From Thermoplasmatales archaeon (GTDB taxonomy: Archaea > Thermoplasmatota > E2 > DHVEG-1), in NCBI GenBank assembly GCA_023140035.1, contig JAGLML010000030.1, positions 1 to 10,611 on the forward strand: a DNA stretch of 10,611 nucleotides. Direction: 5' to 3'. This document shows positions 1 to 8,010 of the stretch, piece by piece. A program made the position numbers and the translations under genes. The notes under the pieces were generated by a model. It saw only the letters and a program-made list of their open reading frames with translations, was not told the DNA's origin and ran no database searches. The first letter of the stretch is position 1. Each line of letters opens with the position of its first letter.

Positions 1-573
1 TTAAAAGATTCTATTGTTGCACTTGTGAATCAAGATGTAAAACTTGCTGACAAAGTGTATACTAATAAAAAGAAATTAATGAAGATGGACGATGATATCG
101 AACATCGCTGCTTGCAGGCTATCTCCATGTACCAACCCATGGCTAAAGACATGAGGGTTATAGGAGCATCACTTAAATTAATCACCTATCTGACAAGAAT
201 CGGAAGATACGGAAAAGATATCGCAAAGTTTGTAAAAGAATTAGCAGATAAAGCACATATTGTAAAGTTGGTAAGTATTCCTCATATGGGTGAGATTGTA
301 GATAGCATGATCTCTGATGCGCTCATCGCTTATAGGAATGAACAATCTGTCGACATAGAATCTTTTGTTGATAGAGATGACGACGTTGATTCCTTGCGGG
401 ATTCCATATTTAGAGAAGCACTGACCTACATGATGGAGGATAACAAGAATATCAAACGGTGTATGTATTACGTTATGATTGCTAGGTATCTTGAGCGATG
501 TGCAGATCACGCTTGTAAGATATCTGAAAAAGTAAACTATATGGTGACTGGTAAAAGAGTTGAAATAAAATAA
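1..573 (+). CDS. PhoU-family phosphate regulator (5' end outside window)
   Basis: This is the C-terminal part of a PhoU-domain protein; the frame is open to base 1, so the true start lies upstream and the in-frame GTG at 25 is probably internal. Numbered from that GTG, 182 residues are visible: helical bundle repeats with LTRIGRYGKDIAK near 56-68 and YLERCADHACKIS near 155-167, ending in the family-typical NYMVTGKR tail. PhoU proteins link phosphate transporter activity or cellular phosphate status to regulation, and their E(D)xxxD motifs bind metal clusters. The second motif is intact (E157, D161), but the first has T57 and R61 at the expected acidic positions, so one metal site looks lost. 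Archaeal homologues often carry an AbrB-like DNA-binding domain at the N-terminus; that part cannot be seen. It converges on scpB with 23 bases between the stop codons. Family assignment is confident; the exact role is inferred. Confidence 0.85.
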   Translation, partial: LKDSIVALVNQDVKLADKVYTNKKKLMKMDDDIEHRCLQAISMYQPMAKDMRVIGASLKLITYLTRIGRYGKDIAKFVKELADKAHIVKLVSIPHMGEIVDSMISDALIAYRNEQSVDIESFVDRDDDVDSLRDSIFREALTYMMEDNKNIKRCMYYVMIARYLERCADHACKISEKVNYMVTGKRVEIK

Positions 574-608
574 TAGAAAAATAGTTGGACTTTAACTTAT
601 TTTTCTAT
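573..608. terminator. Bidirectional terminator between phoU and scpB
   Basis: An 11-bp perfect inverted repeat, ATAGAAAAATA at 573-583 and TATTTTTCTAT at 598-608, can be lengthened by GTT/AAC at 584-586/594-596 with one bulged base. It overlaps the phoU stop codon and the last codons of scpB. Each strand reads a T5 run in its 3' arm, so both convergent transcripts would end in a hairpin plus U-tract. Archaeal termination mainly needs the U-tract; the hairpin may instead protect mRNA ends. Confidence 0.6.
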
Positions 609-1121
609 CGATCCGATTACTTTCTTGGCTAAAAATTCGCGTATCTCTTCAGGTTTAGTAGTATCTATACCAAAATACTCAGGAAATAATTTTGTGGTCG
701 TAAGCATCTCTGTTGTTCCATGTTTTTTTGCATTGATAAGTTTCATAGCAGAAAGCTCGTCAACATGATCATAGACCTTTGGACCAATCATCCTTCTCAA
801 GTTTGATTGTTTCACAGGCTGATGAAAGGCAATGAGAGCCAAGGTTTTCAAATGATGGCTTTGTATCTCAGGTTTTGCAACCATCACTGACTGGTCAAAG
901 AACTTCTTCTTCACCTGCATTGTATATTTATCGCCAGCTTTAATCACTTCAATAGAAGTTTCCTTCTTTCGCTCAACATTATACGTTTGAATAAGACTCT
1001 CCAATGCTTCTGTTACTTTCTTTTTTGAAAGCCCACTCGCCTCTTTAATCTCCCCAATACCCACTGGCTTACTCGCAGAGAACAGAACAGATTCAACAAG
1101 ACGTTCTTCTCTTAAGCCCAT
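597..1121 (-). CDS. scpB: Segregation and condensation protein ScpB
   Basis: A 174-residue protein matching ScpB in length and layout: two winged-helix domains, about residues 1-80 (VESVLFSASKPVGIGEI, then a recognition helix near GLSKKKVTEAL) and 88-160 (KTLALIAFHQPVKQSNLRRM, then LFPEYFGID). ScpB dimers bind the kleisin ScpA and control SMC ATPase activity during chromosome compaction and segregation. The ATG start is supported by GAGGG seven bases upstream, overlapping the scpA stop codon, so translation is probably coupled to scpA (12 bases between genes). It is the last gene of the smc-scpA-scpB operon, ahead of a shared terminator with phoU. The ScpB assignment rests on the motifs plus the adjacent scpA and smc. 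Confidence 0.9.
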   Translation of the reverse strand: MGLREERLVESVLFSASKPVGIGEIKEASGLSKKKVTEALESLIQTYNVERKKETSIEVIKAGDKYTMQVKKKFFDQSVMVAKPEIQSHHLKTLALIAFHQPVKQSNLRRMIGPKVYDHVDELSAMKLINAKKHGTTEMLTTTKLFPEYFGIDTTKPEEIREFLAKKVIGSIEK

Positions 1122-1133
1122 ATATTTACCCTC

Positions 1134-1967
1134 TTATATATATCCTATTGTTTTAATATAGATTTCTCCATAAGGAAATTTATGCTGATATATTCTAATT
1201 TTTTTATCATACGCAAGGAATAGGACCGAGAGAAAGGCCTTTATGTATTCCTTAGAGTCGGTTTTTTCACAAATACTACTCAAACTCATGGATTTTTTTG
1301 GAAAGTGACAGATTTTTTCCCAAAGCAAATCAATATCCTCTTCAAGGTAATCTTCATGAGCTACGCCATTCATTTTTTTTCGTGCTTTTTCGGCGAGTCT
1401 CTGTCGCTCTTCTCTTCGTAATTTATCAACGAGCTGAAACTCTTCAACATCTTTGCGAGCCTGGTCAAAAGCACCTAAAAGCTCAATGAGAGCAATCTTT
1501 CTTTTTGAATCTCGTCGAATGGGCTCTTCAAGTGGAGGGCGTGGACTTTTCATAACAAGATTTGTATAAGAATAGCCGTCATCACTTCTAAGCCACGCAC
1601 CTGTTGGTATGTCCTCCCAGCCAAAATCTAGCTCCTCTTCTTCCTCCTTTGCCTCCATGTTGACAACGAGATCGTCGCTTTGCATACGAAGTACTTTCCA
1701 GGCCATATAAATAATACGCCCTGCCGTCATCAAATCAATTCTCTCCTCTTTTGCTTTTTTGAGATACATAGAGGAAAAACTGACGAGGTCAATGTCCCAC
1801 GGGTTGAGATGTTGATTGAGTACCAAATCAAAGGCAAGATGAATAGAACGATCAAAAGGATTTGTTAGAGTGAGATGTTCTCTTTCACTCGTCCTCTTGA
1901 CCATATCAAGATATTGATTAATGCGCGACATGTCATTATCTTCATCAATGAGTGCTTTGTGAAACAA
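1134..1967 (-). CDS. scpA: Kleisin ScpA, condensin subunit (start uncertain)
   Basis: 277 residues from the first usable start, a TTG. The N-terminal kleisin helix is followed by the family hallmark LNPWDIDLVSFSSMYLKKA (near 54-72) and then MTAGRIIYMAWKVLRMQSDDLV; an acidic, low-complexity linker follows; the C-terminal winged helix ends in KFPYGEIYIKTIG. ScpA bridges the SMC heads and binds ScpB, closing the condensin ring. The TTG has no ribosome binding site. In frame upstream, codons 2000-1968 encode a plausible extension (EINDEVINHL) that completes the usual start of this family, behind GGGAGG at 2010-2015; the codon at the right spacing is ATA (1998-2000). The true protein is therefore probably 288 residues. 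smc ends at 2003, so the two genes abut and are cotranscribed. Confidence 0.9.
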   Translation of the reverse strand: MFHKALIDEDNDMSRINQYLDMVKRTSEREHLTLTNPFDRSIHLAFDLVLNQHLNPWDIDLVSFSSMYLKKAKEERIDLMTAGRIIYMAWKVLRMQSDDLVVNMEAKEEEEELDFGWEDIPTGAWLRSDDGYSYTNLVMKSPRPPLEEPIRRDSKRKIALIELLGAFDQARKDVEEFQLVDKLRREERQRLAEKARKKMNGVAHEDYLEEDIDLLWEKICHFPKKSMSLSSICEKTDSKEYIKAFLSVLFLAYDKKIRIYQHKFPYGEIYIKTIGYI

Positions 1968-2002
1968 CAGATGGTTGATGACTTCGTCATTTATTTCTAT
2001 GG

Positions 2003-5000
2003 TTACGCGCCTCCCTTAGCAAGTATCTCACCTTTCGGACCAACTGATTCAGGATCGATATTTCCTATCATCTCAGAAATGCCGGAATCATGCATGGTCA
2101 CGCCATAAATGTGATTTGCTTCTTTTAAGGCAATCTTACGTAAAGAAACATTAATGAACTGGGAGTAACTGGCTTTCTGTTTTATCATGCGGGAAACGAT
2201 TTCGGCATTGACACCATCAAGAAACATATCAATTTCATCAAGAACATAGAAAGGACTTGGATCATACTGTTGGATAGCAAAGATAAATGCAAGAGAAGCA
2301 ATACTTTTTTCACCACCTGATAGAGCGGATAAGCGCAACACTTTTTTACCATGCGGTCGTGCTTTTATGGTAAGACCATGGTCAAAAATATGTTCCTCGT
2401 CTTCAAGCAGGAGTTCAGCTTCTCCACCTTCAGAAAGCTGCGAATATATTGACTTAAAATTCTTATTGATCTCATCAAAAATTTCAAAGAATCGTTCTTT
2501 CTTCTTACTCGTGACCTCATTAACAAGTTTGATAAGGTTCTTTTTCTGATCTTTGAGATGTGACACATCCTCATCGAATTTCTTCTTCCGTTCTATTTGA
2601 TGTTCATATTCTTCAAGAGCCCTCATATTGACAGGTTCTAATTCTTGCATGTTTTCTTCAATAACACGTATTGATTCTTTCAATGATTCAATAGTGGGCA
2701 GTTTCTTATCAGTGATTTCAACATTATATAACGCGATTTCTTGATCCAATTCTTTTATGGTGTCCTCAAGTGTAGGCAATCGATATTTTGATCGAGAAAT
2801 AAGATCAATATATGATTCGGAACGAGTATTGATCTTATCAAGCTCATTTTCAATGGACACTGTTTTCTTATAAATCTCATCTCTCTTCCCAACAAATTCC
2901 TTGGCCTTCCCAGTCATCTGCTCTTCAACAGCCATCAGCGCTTTGAGTTCATCTTTATAATGTGCCCGTGACTCTTTTAAGCCTTGTATTGAAGATTTGA
3001 ACTCCTCAATTTCAGCATCATGTGATTCTATTTTCTGAGAAATCTCTACTTTTTTTTCTGAAATAAGCTCTGTCTTCTTTTGTAACGTTTCTTGTTCAGA
3101 GCGAAGTTTCAATAAATTCTCCTGTGATTCTGATACCTCTTTCTCAAGATCGCGCACTTCACGCGCAAGCTCTTTTTTCGAGGTTTTCAAAAGATGCTTT
3201 CCTTTTTCTTCCTTCTGTAAGTTGAGTTCTTCTAATCGAGTTTCATACTCGGCAATAGTAGAAACAATTTCGTTTTTCTTAGAACTCAATTCCGTCTTTT
3301 CTTTCATCTTTGCTTCAAGATCTTTTGTTAAAACCTCAAGTTTTCCTCCATACTCCTTTTTTCGTACATCAAGATCCGGTACTTGTTTGCGCTGATCAAC
3401 CTCAGCTTTAAATGATCCAAGGTTGCTTTCAAGTTCAGCAATTTCTTTCTTCAAGCCAGCGAGTTCTTCAGAAAGCAAATCCTGGCTTTCAATTGCTGTA
3501 TGTAACTGACGAGTCAGTTCATCTAACTTATTTCGATCAACAGTTCCAAATGAAAGATGTGCCTTAGGCATACTGCCGCCAATCATAGCACCACTGGACT
3601 CTATTAGATTTCCTTTTATATCAACAAGACGAACGCCGCCCATAAGACGCCGGGCATCGGTGAGTGTATCAACAACAACCGTATCGCCAAAGACATACCA
3701 AAATGCGCCTTTGTACTCATCATTAAATTTGACAAGATCAAACGCAAAACCATGAGAATGCTCATCTTTTACTGCCATGAGTGCTTTTGCTCTCGGCTTG
3801 CCTACAATCATTTTGTTTAATGGTAAGAAGGTAGCCCTTCCAAGTTTCCTCGTGGCTAAATAATGAATGGCATCGGCAGCAGCAACATCATCATCGACAA
3901 CAATGGATTGCATCCGAGGACCAGCTGCAATTTCTAGCGATGTTTCGTATTGTTTATCAACCTGAGCCAGTTCTGCAATAGTACCACAAATTCCTTTTAG
4001 TTCGCCAGAGTCACGATCTCTAAGAATTGCATTTACTGCCTGATTATACTTTGCATGCACAGATTGCAGTGCATCATGTTCTGCTTGTAGTTTTGATTGT
4101 TCACGCTGAAGTTTAAGTATTACCTTCTCCAAATCTGCCAGTTGCTCTGTTACTTCTGATTCTTTTTTCTTCTTGTCAAAAAGTTGCTTTTCCAAATCCC
4201 TTATTTTTTTACTGCTCTCTTGAGTATCTTTATGAATTTCATCTGACTGCCAATCGATATCTTTTAATTCAAACTCATAGGCAGACTTTGTTTCTTGCAT
4301 CTCGGCAATTTGCAATTCCAAGGCGTCGATGTTGTCATCGAGTCTATCTCGTTTTAATTTGAATTCATGAATTTCACTTTGTTTTTCATTGCACTCCTCA
4401 CGCATTTTTACGAGTTCTCTCGTCAGCTCCATGGAGGTATCATCAGATTGAGCGATTTCGTCTTTTAACTCTGAAAGGTTTGTTTCTTTCTCATCTAATT
4501 TTTCCTGTTGCTCTTTAATTTGATTGTTGATCTGACTGTTTAGAGACTGAAGTTCTTCAAGTTCTTTTGTAATTCCCTCCACAGTTAATTCGAGCTCTTT
4601 TTTCTCATTTTTAAGTTCTAAACTCTCATCTTTTGAATAGTTAATCTTTTCCTCTAACTTAATTTCCTCTGTCCTTAAAGAATCTATTTTTTCTTTGATT
4701 TCCTTTGTCTCATCCCCGCCAACATCGCCGATTTTCTTTTCAATTCCTTCTAAGTCTTGAAGTAATTCAGTATGTTGTTTTTTTAGATCCTCTCTTTGAG
4801 TTTCCAGCACCTTTTGTTCAGTTTCGTAAGATTCAATCTGTCGGGTAATTTCTGCTATCTGATTTTCTACTTCCTGCTTTTTCTTGTGAGCAATCTTTGC
4901 TTTTGTTTCATAGAGTTTGTCTTTTAACTCTTTATAACGGTAGGCTGCATCTCTATCTTTTTTAAGTTGTCGAGTTTGACTTGTGATTTCGTTTAATATG

Positions 5001-5611
5001 ATCTTGATTCTCTCAAGGTTTTTTTCTACGTCCTCGTGTTCTATCTCGGCTTTTTTAATGTCGTTGTCAAATGTACTTATCCCTGCAACGTCATCGATAA
5101 TTCTTCTCCTATCAACAGAGCCCATCTTAACGAGACTGGTAACATCGCCTTGTTTGACAATGTTATATCCGTCACCAGAAATACGTGCATGGGTAAGAAC
5201 ATCAACAAATTTTGAATACGAAGCAGAGCGGCTATTAATGTAAAAGTAACTGTAGTAGTTGTCAGGATCATCCTTCAATGGTGCCCGCCGTATCATTCTG
5301 GTGAGTGTCACTTCGTCAGAATCAACAGGCATTTTTCTTTGAGAATTGTCAAACACTAATGAAACCTTACAGAATTTTGCAGGATTTTTGTGTTTTTTAC
5401 CGCCGTTAAAAATAAGATCCGTGAGTCTTCCTGCGCGCATAACCTTTGAACTCTTGGGCCCTAAAACAAAAAGAATTGCATCCACAATGTTACTTTTTCC
5501 AGAGCCATTCGGTCCAGTTATAGCAGTAAAGCCTGGGAAAAAAGGTACAACCAATTTTTTCCCAAAAGATTTGAAATTTTCCATCTGAACTTCTTTAAGA
5601 TACAGTTCCAT
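2003..5611 (-). CDS. smc: Chromosome segregation protein SMC
   Basis: A 1202-residue SMC ATPase, full length for the family. It has the N-terminal ATPase half with MENFKSFGKK and Walker A GPNGSGKS (33-40), a Q-loop glutamine near 154 (IVKQGDV), a long coiled coil about 185-530, a hinge about 537-680 closing with the glycine-rich GAMIGGS, a return coiled coil about 690-1040, and the C-terminal ATPase half with signature LSGGEK (1097-1102) and Walker B FYVLDEIDMFLD with catalytic E1126. It dimerises through the hinge and works with ScpA and ScpB, encoded directly downstream, to compact and segregate DNA. A true hinge and no zinc hook argue against Rad50. The ATG start directly follows GGAAGGG, an unusually tight spacing; a stop codon lies two codons upstream, so no longer start exists. 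MENF at residue 10 is the only nearby alternative. Confidence 0.97.
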   Translation of the reverse strand: MELYLKEVQMENFKSFGKKLVVPFFPGFTAITGPNGSGKSNIVDAILFVLGPKSSKVMRAGRLTDLIFNGGKKHKNPAKFCKVSLVFDNSQRKMPVDSDEVTLTRMIRRAPLKDDPDNYYSYFYINSRSASYSKFVDVLTHARISGDGYNIVKQGDVTSLVKMGSVDRRRIIDDVAGISTFDNDIKKAEIEHEDVEKNLERIKIILNEITSQTRQLKKDRDAAYRYKELKDKLYETKAKIAHKKKQEVENQIAEITRQIESYETEQKVLETQREDLKKQHTELLQDLEGIEKKIGDVGGDETKEIKEKIDSLRTEEIKLEEKINYSKDESLELKNEKKELELTVEGITKELEELQSLNSQINNQIKEQQEKLDEKETNLSELKDEIAQSDDTSMELTRELVKMREECNEKQSEIHEFKLKRDRLDDNIDALELQIAEMQETKSAYEFELKDIDWQSDEIHKDTQESSKKIRDLEKQLFDKKKKESEVTEQLADLEKVILKLQREQSKLQAEHDALQSVHAKYNQAVNAILRDRDSGELKGICGTIAELAQVDKQYETSLEIAAGPRMQSIVVDDDVAAADAIHYLATRKLGRATFLPLNKMIVGKPRAKALMAVKDEHSHGFAFDLVKFNDEYKGAFWYVFGDTVVVDTLTDARRLMGGVRLVDIKGNLIESSGAMIGGSMPKAHLSFGTVDRNKLDELTRQLHTAIESQDLLSEELAGLKKEIAELESNLGSFKAEVDQRKQVPDLDVRKKEYGGKLEVLTKDLEAKMKEKTELSSKKNEIVSTIAEYETRLEELNLQKEEKGKHLLKTSKKELAREVRDLEKEVSESQENLLKLRSEQETLQKKTELISEKKVEISQKIESHDAEIEEFKSSIQGLKESRAHYKDELKALMAVEEQMTGKAKEFVGKRDEIYKKTVSIENELDKINTRSESYIDLISRSKYRLPTLEDTIKELDQEIALYNVEITDKKLPTIESLKESIRVIEENMQELEPVNMRALEEYEHQIERKKKFDEDVSHLKDQKKNLIKLVNEVTSKKKERFFEIFDEINKNFKSIYSQLSEGGEAELLLEDEEHIFDHGLTIKARPHGKKVLRLSALSGGEKSIASLAFIFAIQQYDPSPFYVLDEIDMFLDGVNAEIVSRMIKQKASYSQFINVSLRKIALKEANHIYGVTMHDSGISEMIGNIDPESVGPKGEILAKGGA

Positions 5612-5633
5612 CCCTTCCTATCATTAAAGGTTT

Positions 5634-5657
5634 ATCTTACTCATATCATTGTAAGAT
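5634..5657. promoter_or_regulatory. Inverted repeat in the smc leader
   Basis: ATCTTAC (5634-5640) and GTAAGAT (5651-5657) form a perfect 7-bp inverted repeat with a 10-base spacer. It lies just after the transcription start predicted from the TATA box at 5688-5695 and 23 bases before the smc start codon. It could be a repressor operator or a leader hairpin. Function is inference. Confidence 0.35.
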
Positions 5658-5687
5658 TTGCATCCCATAAACGATAAAGAAAAACCG

Positions 5688-5695
5688 TATATAAA
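5688..5695 (-). promoter_or_regulatory. TATA box of the smc-scpA-scpB operon
   Basis: Read on the minus strand this is TTTATATA, a good match to archaeal box A, in the only intergenic space upstream of the operon. A start of transcription about 25 bases downstream (near 5663) would give a leader of about 50 bases. No other clear TATA box is seen between the peptidase stop codon and smc. Confidence 0.6.
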
Positions 5696-5793
5696 ATTTT
5701 GGAGATAATTATTGATGCTACAGAATGATTGCTGAATATAATTTAACCTACAATCTCACATAAAATCTGCAAAAACAATAGCTAAACAATGAT

Positions 5794-7743
5794 TTACTCA
5801 TATCCACCGATTTTCAGGCTTGGATCTCCAAATAACTCCCACTGTTGTACCATTTTTACATCCATCTTCGCCTCGTTACCAAGGAATCTTTGTAGATAGC
5901 CCGTCAGTGTCTCTCCGTGATTTTCACCAAGAATATCATAGTTTTCCTCGCCATAGAGCTGCAGGAAGCGTAGTTCCAGCCAACCATCTAAGACCTCTAA
6001 GTAATCGGCTATTGAGTTATTGTCTGAATCGTCCTCTCCATGTGTCCCTAGTCCCGTGTTTGAAATGGTGGCAATTGCCCCTCCGCCAATTTTACTGGTA
6101 AGCCACCATGCCCAACAGTTGGGGACCCATTCGCTATACCAAAACTCCCCAATGTTTCCTGGTTTTATACTAAAATAATGTAACCCATCTTCTAAAATTC
6201 CCTTTATGATATTCCTAAGGGTGACATCAAACTGACCATTATGGCAACCACCTACCACTACTATGGGGAGTTTTCCCCGGTTTCGTAGAAACATCATATC
6301 GCGTAACTCATACCCAGTAACCCACTCTGAACCATTGGGAGGAAAATGCGTAGTCCAACTCTTAGGGTTCCCATGACCACAGAAATAAGCAAACCCTGAC
6401 CCCTTATTCATGGCCTTGTTAACTGTTCTTCTGTTGATATCTTGTTGCGATGCATAGACCTTCACTGGCGTAAATCCTGGCATGTACTCGATTGCCTTCT
6501 CAGATATGAGTTCACCTTCATTAAACTGATTGAAATCATTGTATGAATCTCCTGCGACAAGAAGCAAATTTTTAAACCATGCGTCATCGCACTTGTCTTT
6601 TTCATAATTTATTATTTTTTTAACCATAATTTTAACTTCTCGAACGTTTCTACATGGGAGTCGCCCAAGGTAAACATCTGGATACAAATCCATCTCATCC
6701 CTATAGGTTTCATTCCAAACAGCAAAGATGTTATCGTGATTTGAATCCCAGCTTGAAAACGCTCCACTGCCATCGTAAATGTCTGCATAATATAAATCAC
6801 TGATAAAGGACTGCTCTGCATATTCTTGTTCCTCTGGGGGGACTACATGGCTATATCTTACAGGCATATTCCATGAAGAGGTTTGACCTCGTATGCCTCC
6901 TACAAGAAGAACATGGGTAACTCCCCAATATTCAACCGCATTTTTAATGAAGTATTTGATTTTCTCTGCTTCATCTCTACCATACCAAAACATTCTTTCA
7001 TAAACCTCTTTTAGTTCAACAAGTCTGGTCTTAACACCCATTGTGTTCTTATAACAAACAAGAGGCTGAAGATATCTTTTGAATTTAGAAGGGGCTAGTA
7101 TTAACATATCATACACGTTTATGTCTTCCAAAATGGGCTCAACAGGTTCTATGTAGCTTATATTAACCGTTATGTTTTGAATAAACCTGAGTTGGTTATC
7201 ATCTGGATAATATCTTACCGGATAAACCCTATTCACCAAAAACGTTCTATGCTCACCATGAGACAATCCCCCGCCTGTATGATGAGATATCCAATCAGAG
7301 GGAAAAGGATCTGGATTTTCATACACGCTTGTCTCCATAATGTTTTTTGAAGAATAATCGAGCATGTCATCATATATTGGCTTTGATGCGCAAGCCAGTT
7401 TTCCAGTCAAGTTTATAATCTCAGGCGTAGAATGCTCATATTCAACAGCTATAATCTCCGTTCCAAATTCAAATTCCAATACAGTAAGATTAACAGGCAA
7501 TATCGGTTGATCTGGAATCATCATATTTAGATCTGATTCATTCACATAAACCCAAATATTTTCACCATCGACCACTACAGTAGGATATGAGAAAAAGAAC
7601 TCTAAGGTTATTGATTGTGCCTCTGATCCTGTTTCTTCAAATCCAATACTTTTTTGTATCCCTAAAACAGATGCGCAGTTTGATAAAATAAAAATCAACG
7701 CTAAAACTATTACTATTTCTTTTTTTAAATTATTGATTTTCAT
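5794..7743 (-). CDS. Secreted C25 (gingipain-like) cysteine peptidase
   Basis: 649 residues. A lysine-rich N-terminus and hydrophobic stretch at 10-22 (IVIVLALIFIL) form a Sec-type signal; the likely cut is near VLG-IQ (28-29). Residues about 30-200 are a beta-rich propeptide-like region. The C25 catalytic domain runs from YDMLILAPSKF (211-221) to the family-typical C-terminus LFGDPSLKIGG. Both catalytic residues are seen: H457 in AYFCGHG and C500 in IVVVGGCHNGQFD. C25 enzymes such as gingipains cleave proteins after basic residues, but specificity cannot be read here. At least six N-x-S/T sequons fit an exported, glycosylated protein. No C-terminal membrane helix, PKD repeat or sorting domain follows, so it is either released or held by its N-terminus. 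It has its own promoter, and smc downstream has a separate one. Probable role: degradation of external protein as a nutrient. Confidence 0.88.
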   Translation of the reverse strand: MKINNLKKEIVIVLALIFILSNCASVLGIQKSIGFEETGSEAQSITLEFFFSYPTVVVDGENIWVYVNESDLNMMIPDQPILPVNLTVLEFEFGTEIIAVEYEHSTPEIINLTGKLACASKPIYDDMLDYSSKNIMETSVYENPDPFPSDWISHHTGGGLSHGEHRTFLVNRVYPVRYYPDDNQLRFIQNITVNISYIEPVEPILEDINVYDMLILAPSKFKRYLQPLVCYKNTMGVKTRLVELKEVYERMFWYGRDEAEKIKYFIKNAVEYWGVTHVLLVGGIRGQTSSWNMPVRYSHVVPPEEQEYAEQSFISDLYYADIYDGSGAFSSWDSNHDNIFAVWNETYRDEMDLYPDVYLGRLPCRNVREVKIMVKKIINYEKDKCDDAWFKNLLLVAGDSYNDFNQFNEGELISEKAIEYMPGFTPVKVYASQQDINRRTVNKAMNKGSGFAYFCGHGNPKSWTTHFPPNGSEWVTGYELRDMMFLRNRGKLPIVVVGGCHNGQFDVTLRNIIKGILEDGLHYFSIKPGNIGEFWYSEWVPNCWAWWLTSKIGGGAIATISNTGLGTHGEDDSDNNSIADYLEVLDGWLELRFLQLYGEENYDILGENHGETLTGYLQRFLGNEAKMDVKMVQQWELFGDPSLKIGGYE

Positions 7744-7775
7744 ACTTTTCCCAAGTTTTATTATATATTATCAGG

Positions 7776-7783
7776 TATTTAAA
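7776..7783 (-). promoter_or_regulatory. TATA box of the C25 peptidase gene
   Basis: On the minus strand this reads TTTAAATA, a near-perfect archaeal box A. Transcription would begin about 10 bases before the ATG at 7743, and no Shine-Dalgarno sequence is present there, so the mRNA may be nearly leaderless. Confidence 0.55.
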
Positions 7784-7900
7784 TGATTTTGCGTATGGAA
7801 ATTTTCGATTTTTTTATTTTTTGATATAATTAAAACTCTTAACTGGAAATGAATGAGAACAAATAAGTTTTTTTATAATACTTAAACACGGACTCAACGG

Positions 7901-7912
7901 GCAGAAAAACAA
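7901..7912 (-). terminator. T-tract after tRNA-Phe
   Basis: Six bases after the mature 3' end of the tRNA, the minus strand reads CTTGTTTTTCTG. The T5 run is of the type that stops archaeal RNA polymerase without a hairpin. Confidence 0.35.
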
Positions 7913-7917
7913 GGGCA

Positions 7918-7991
7918 TGCCGCAGGAGGGGATCGAACCCTCGACATCACGGTCTTCAGCCGTGCACTCTCCCAAACTGAGTTACCGCGGC
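7918..7991 (-). tRNA. tRNA-Phe (GAA)
   Basis: A 74-nt cloverleaf. The acceptor stem GCCGCGG pairs with CTGCGGC (one G-U); D stem ACTC/GAGT; anticodon stem CACGG/CCGTG; loop CTGAAGA with anticodon GAA at 7957-7955; five-base variable loop ATGTC; T stem GAGGG/CCCTC with loop TTCGATC; discriminator A. There is no intron and no encoded CCA (TGC follows). It decodes UUC/UUU. It lies 19 bases after the winged-helix gene on the same strand, so it may be processed from a shared transcript or driven from the TTTAATTA-like element inside the end of that gene (about 8022-8033). Confidence 0.96.
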
Positions 7992-8010
7992 ATAAAATTT
8001 TGCGAAAAAA

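Noticed and set aside
241..510. Minus-strand open frame inside phoU
   Set aside because: It is antisense to a well-supported PhoU domain, has no ribosome binding site and no recognisable content.
1957..1990. ATG at 1988-1990 as the scpA start
   Set aside because: It is in a different frame from scpA and would need a frameshift; the upstream extension in the correct frame already reads as ScpA-like sequence.
4983..5588. Plus-strand open frames opposite the smc N-terminus
   Set aside because: They are low-complexity mirror images of the conserved SMC ATPase region and have no start signals.
5820..6101. Plus-strand open frame opposite the peptidase C-terminus
   Set aside because: It is antisense to the conserved end of the C25 domain and has no translation signals.
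7672..7692. Lipobox in the peptidase signal peptide (LSNC)
   Set aside because: Asn before the Cys is atypical for lipobox cleavage; ordinary signal cleavage after VLG is at least as likely.
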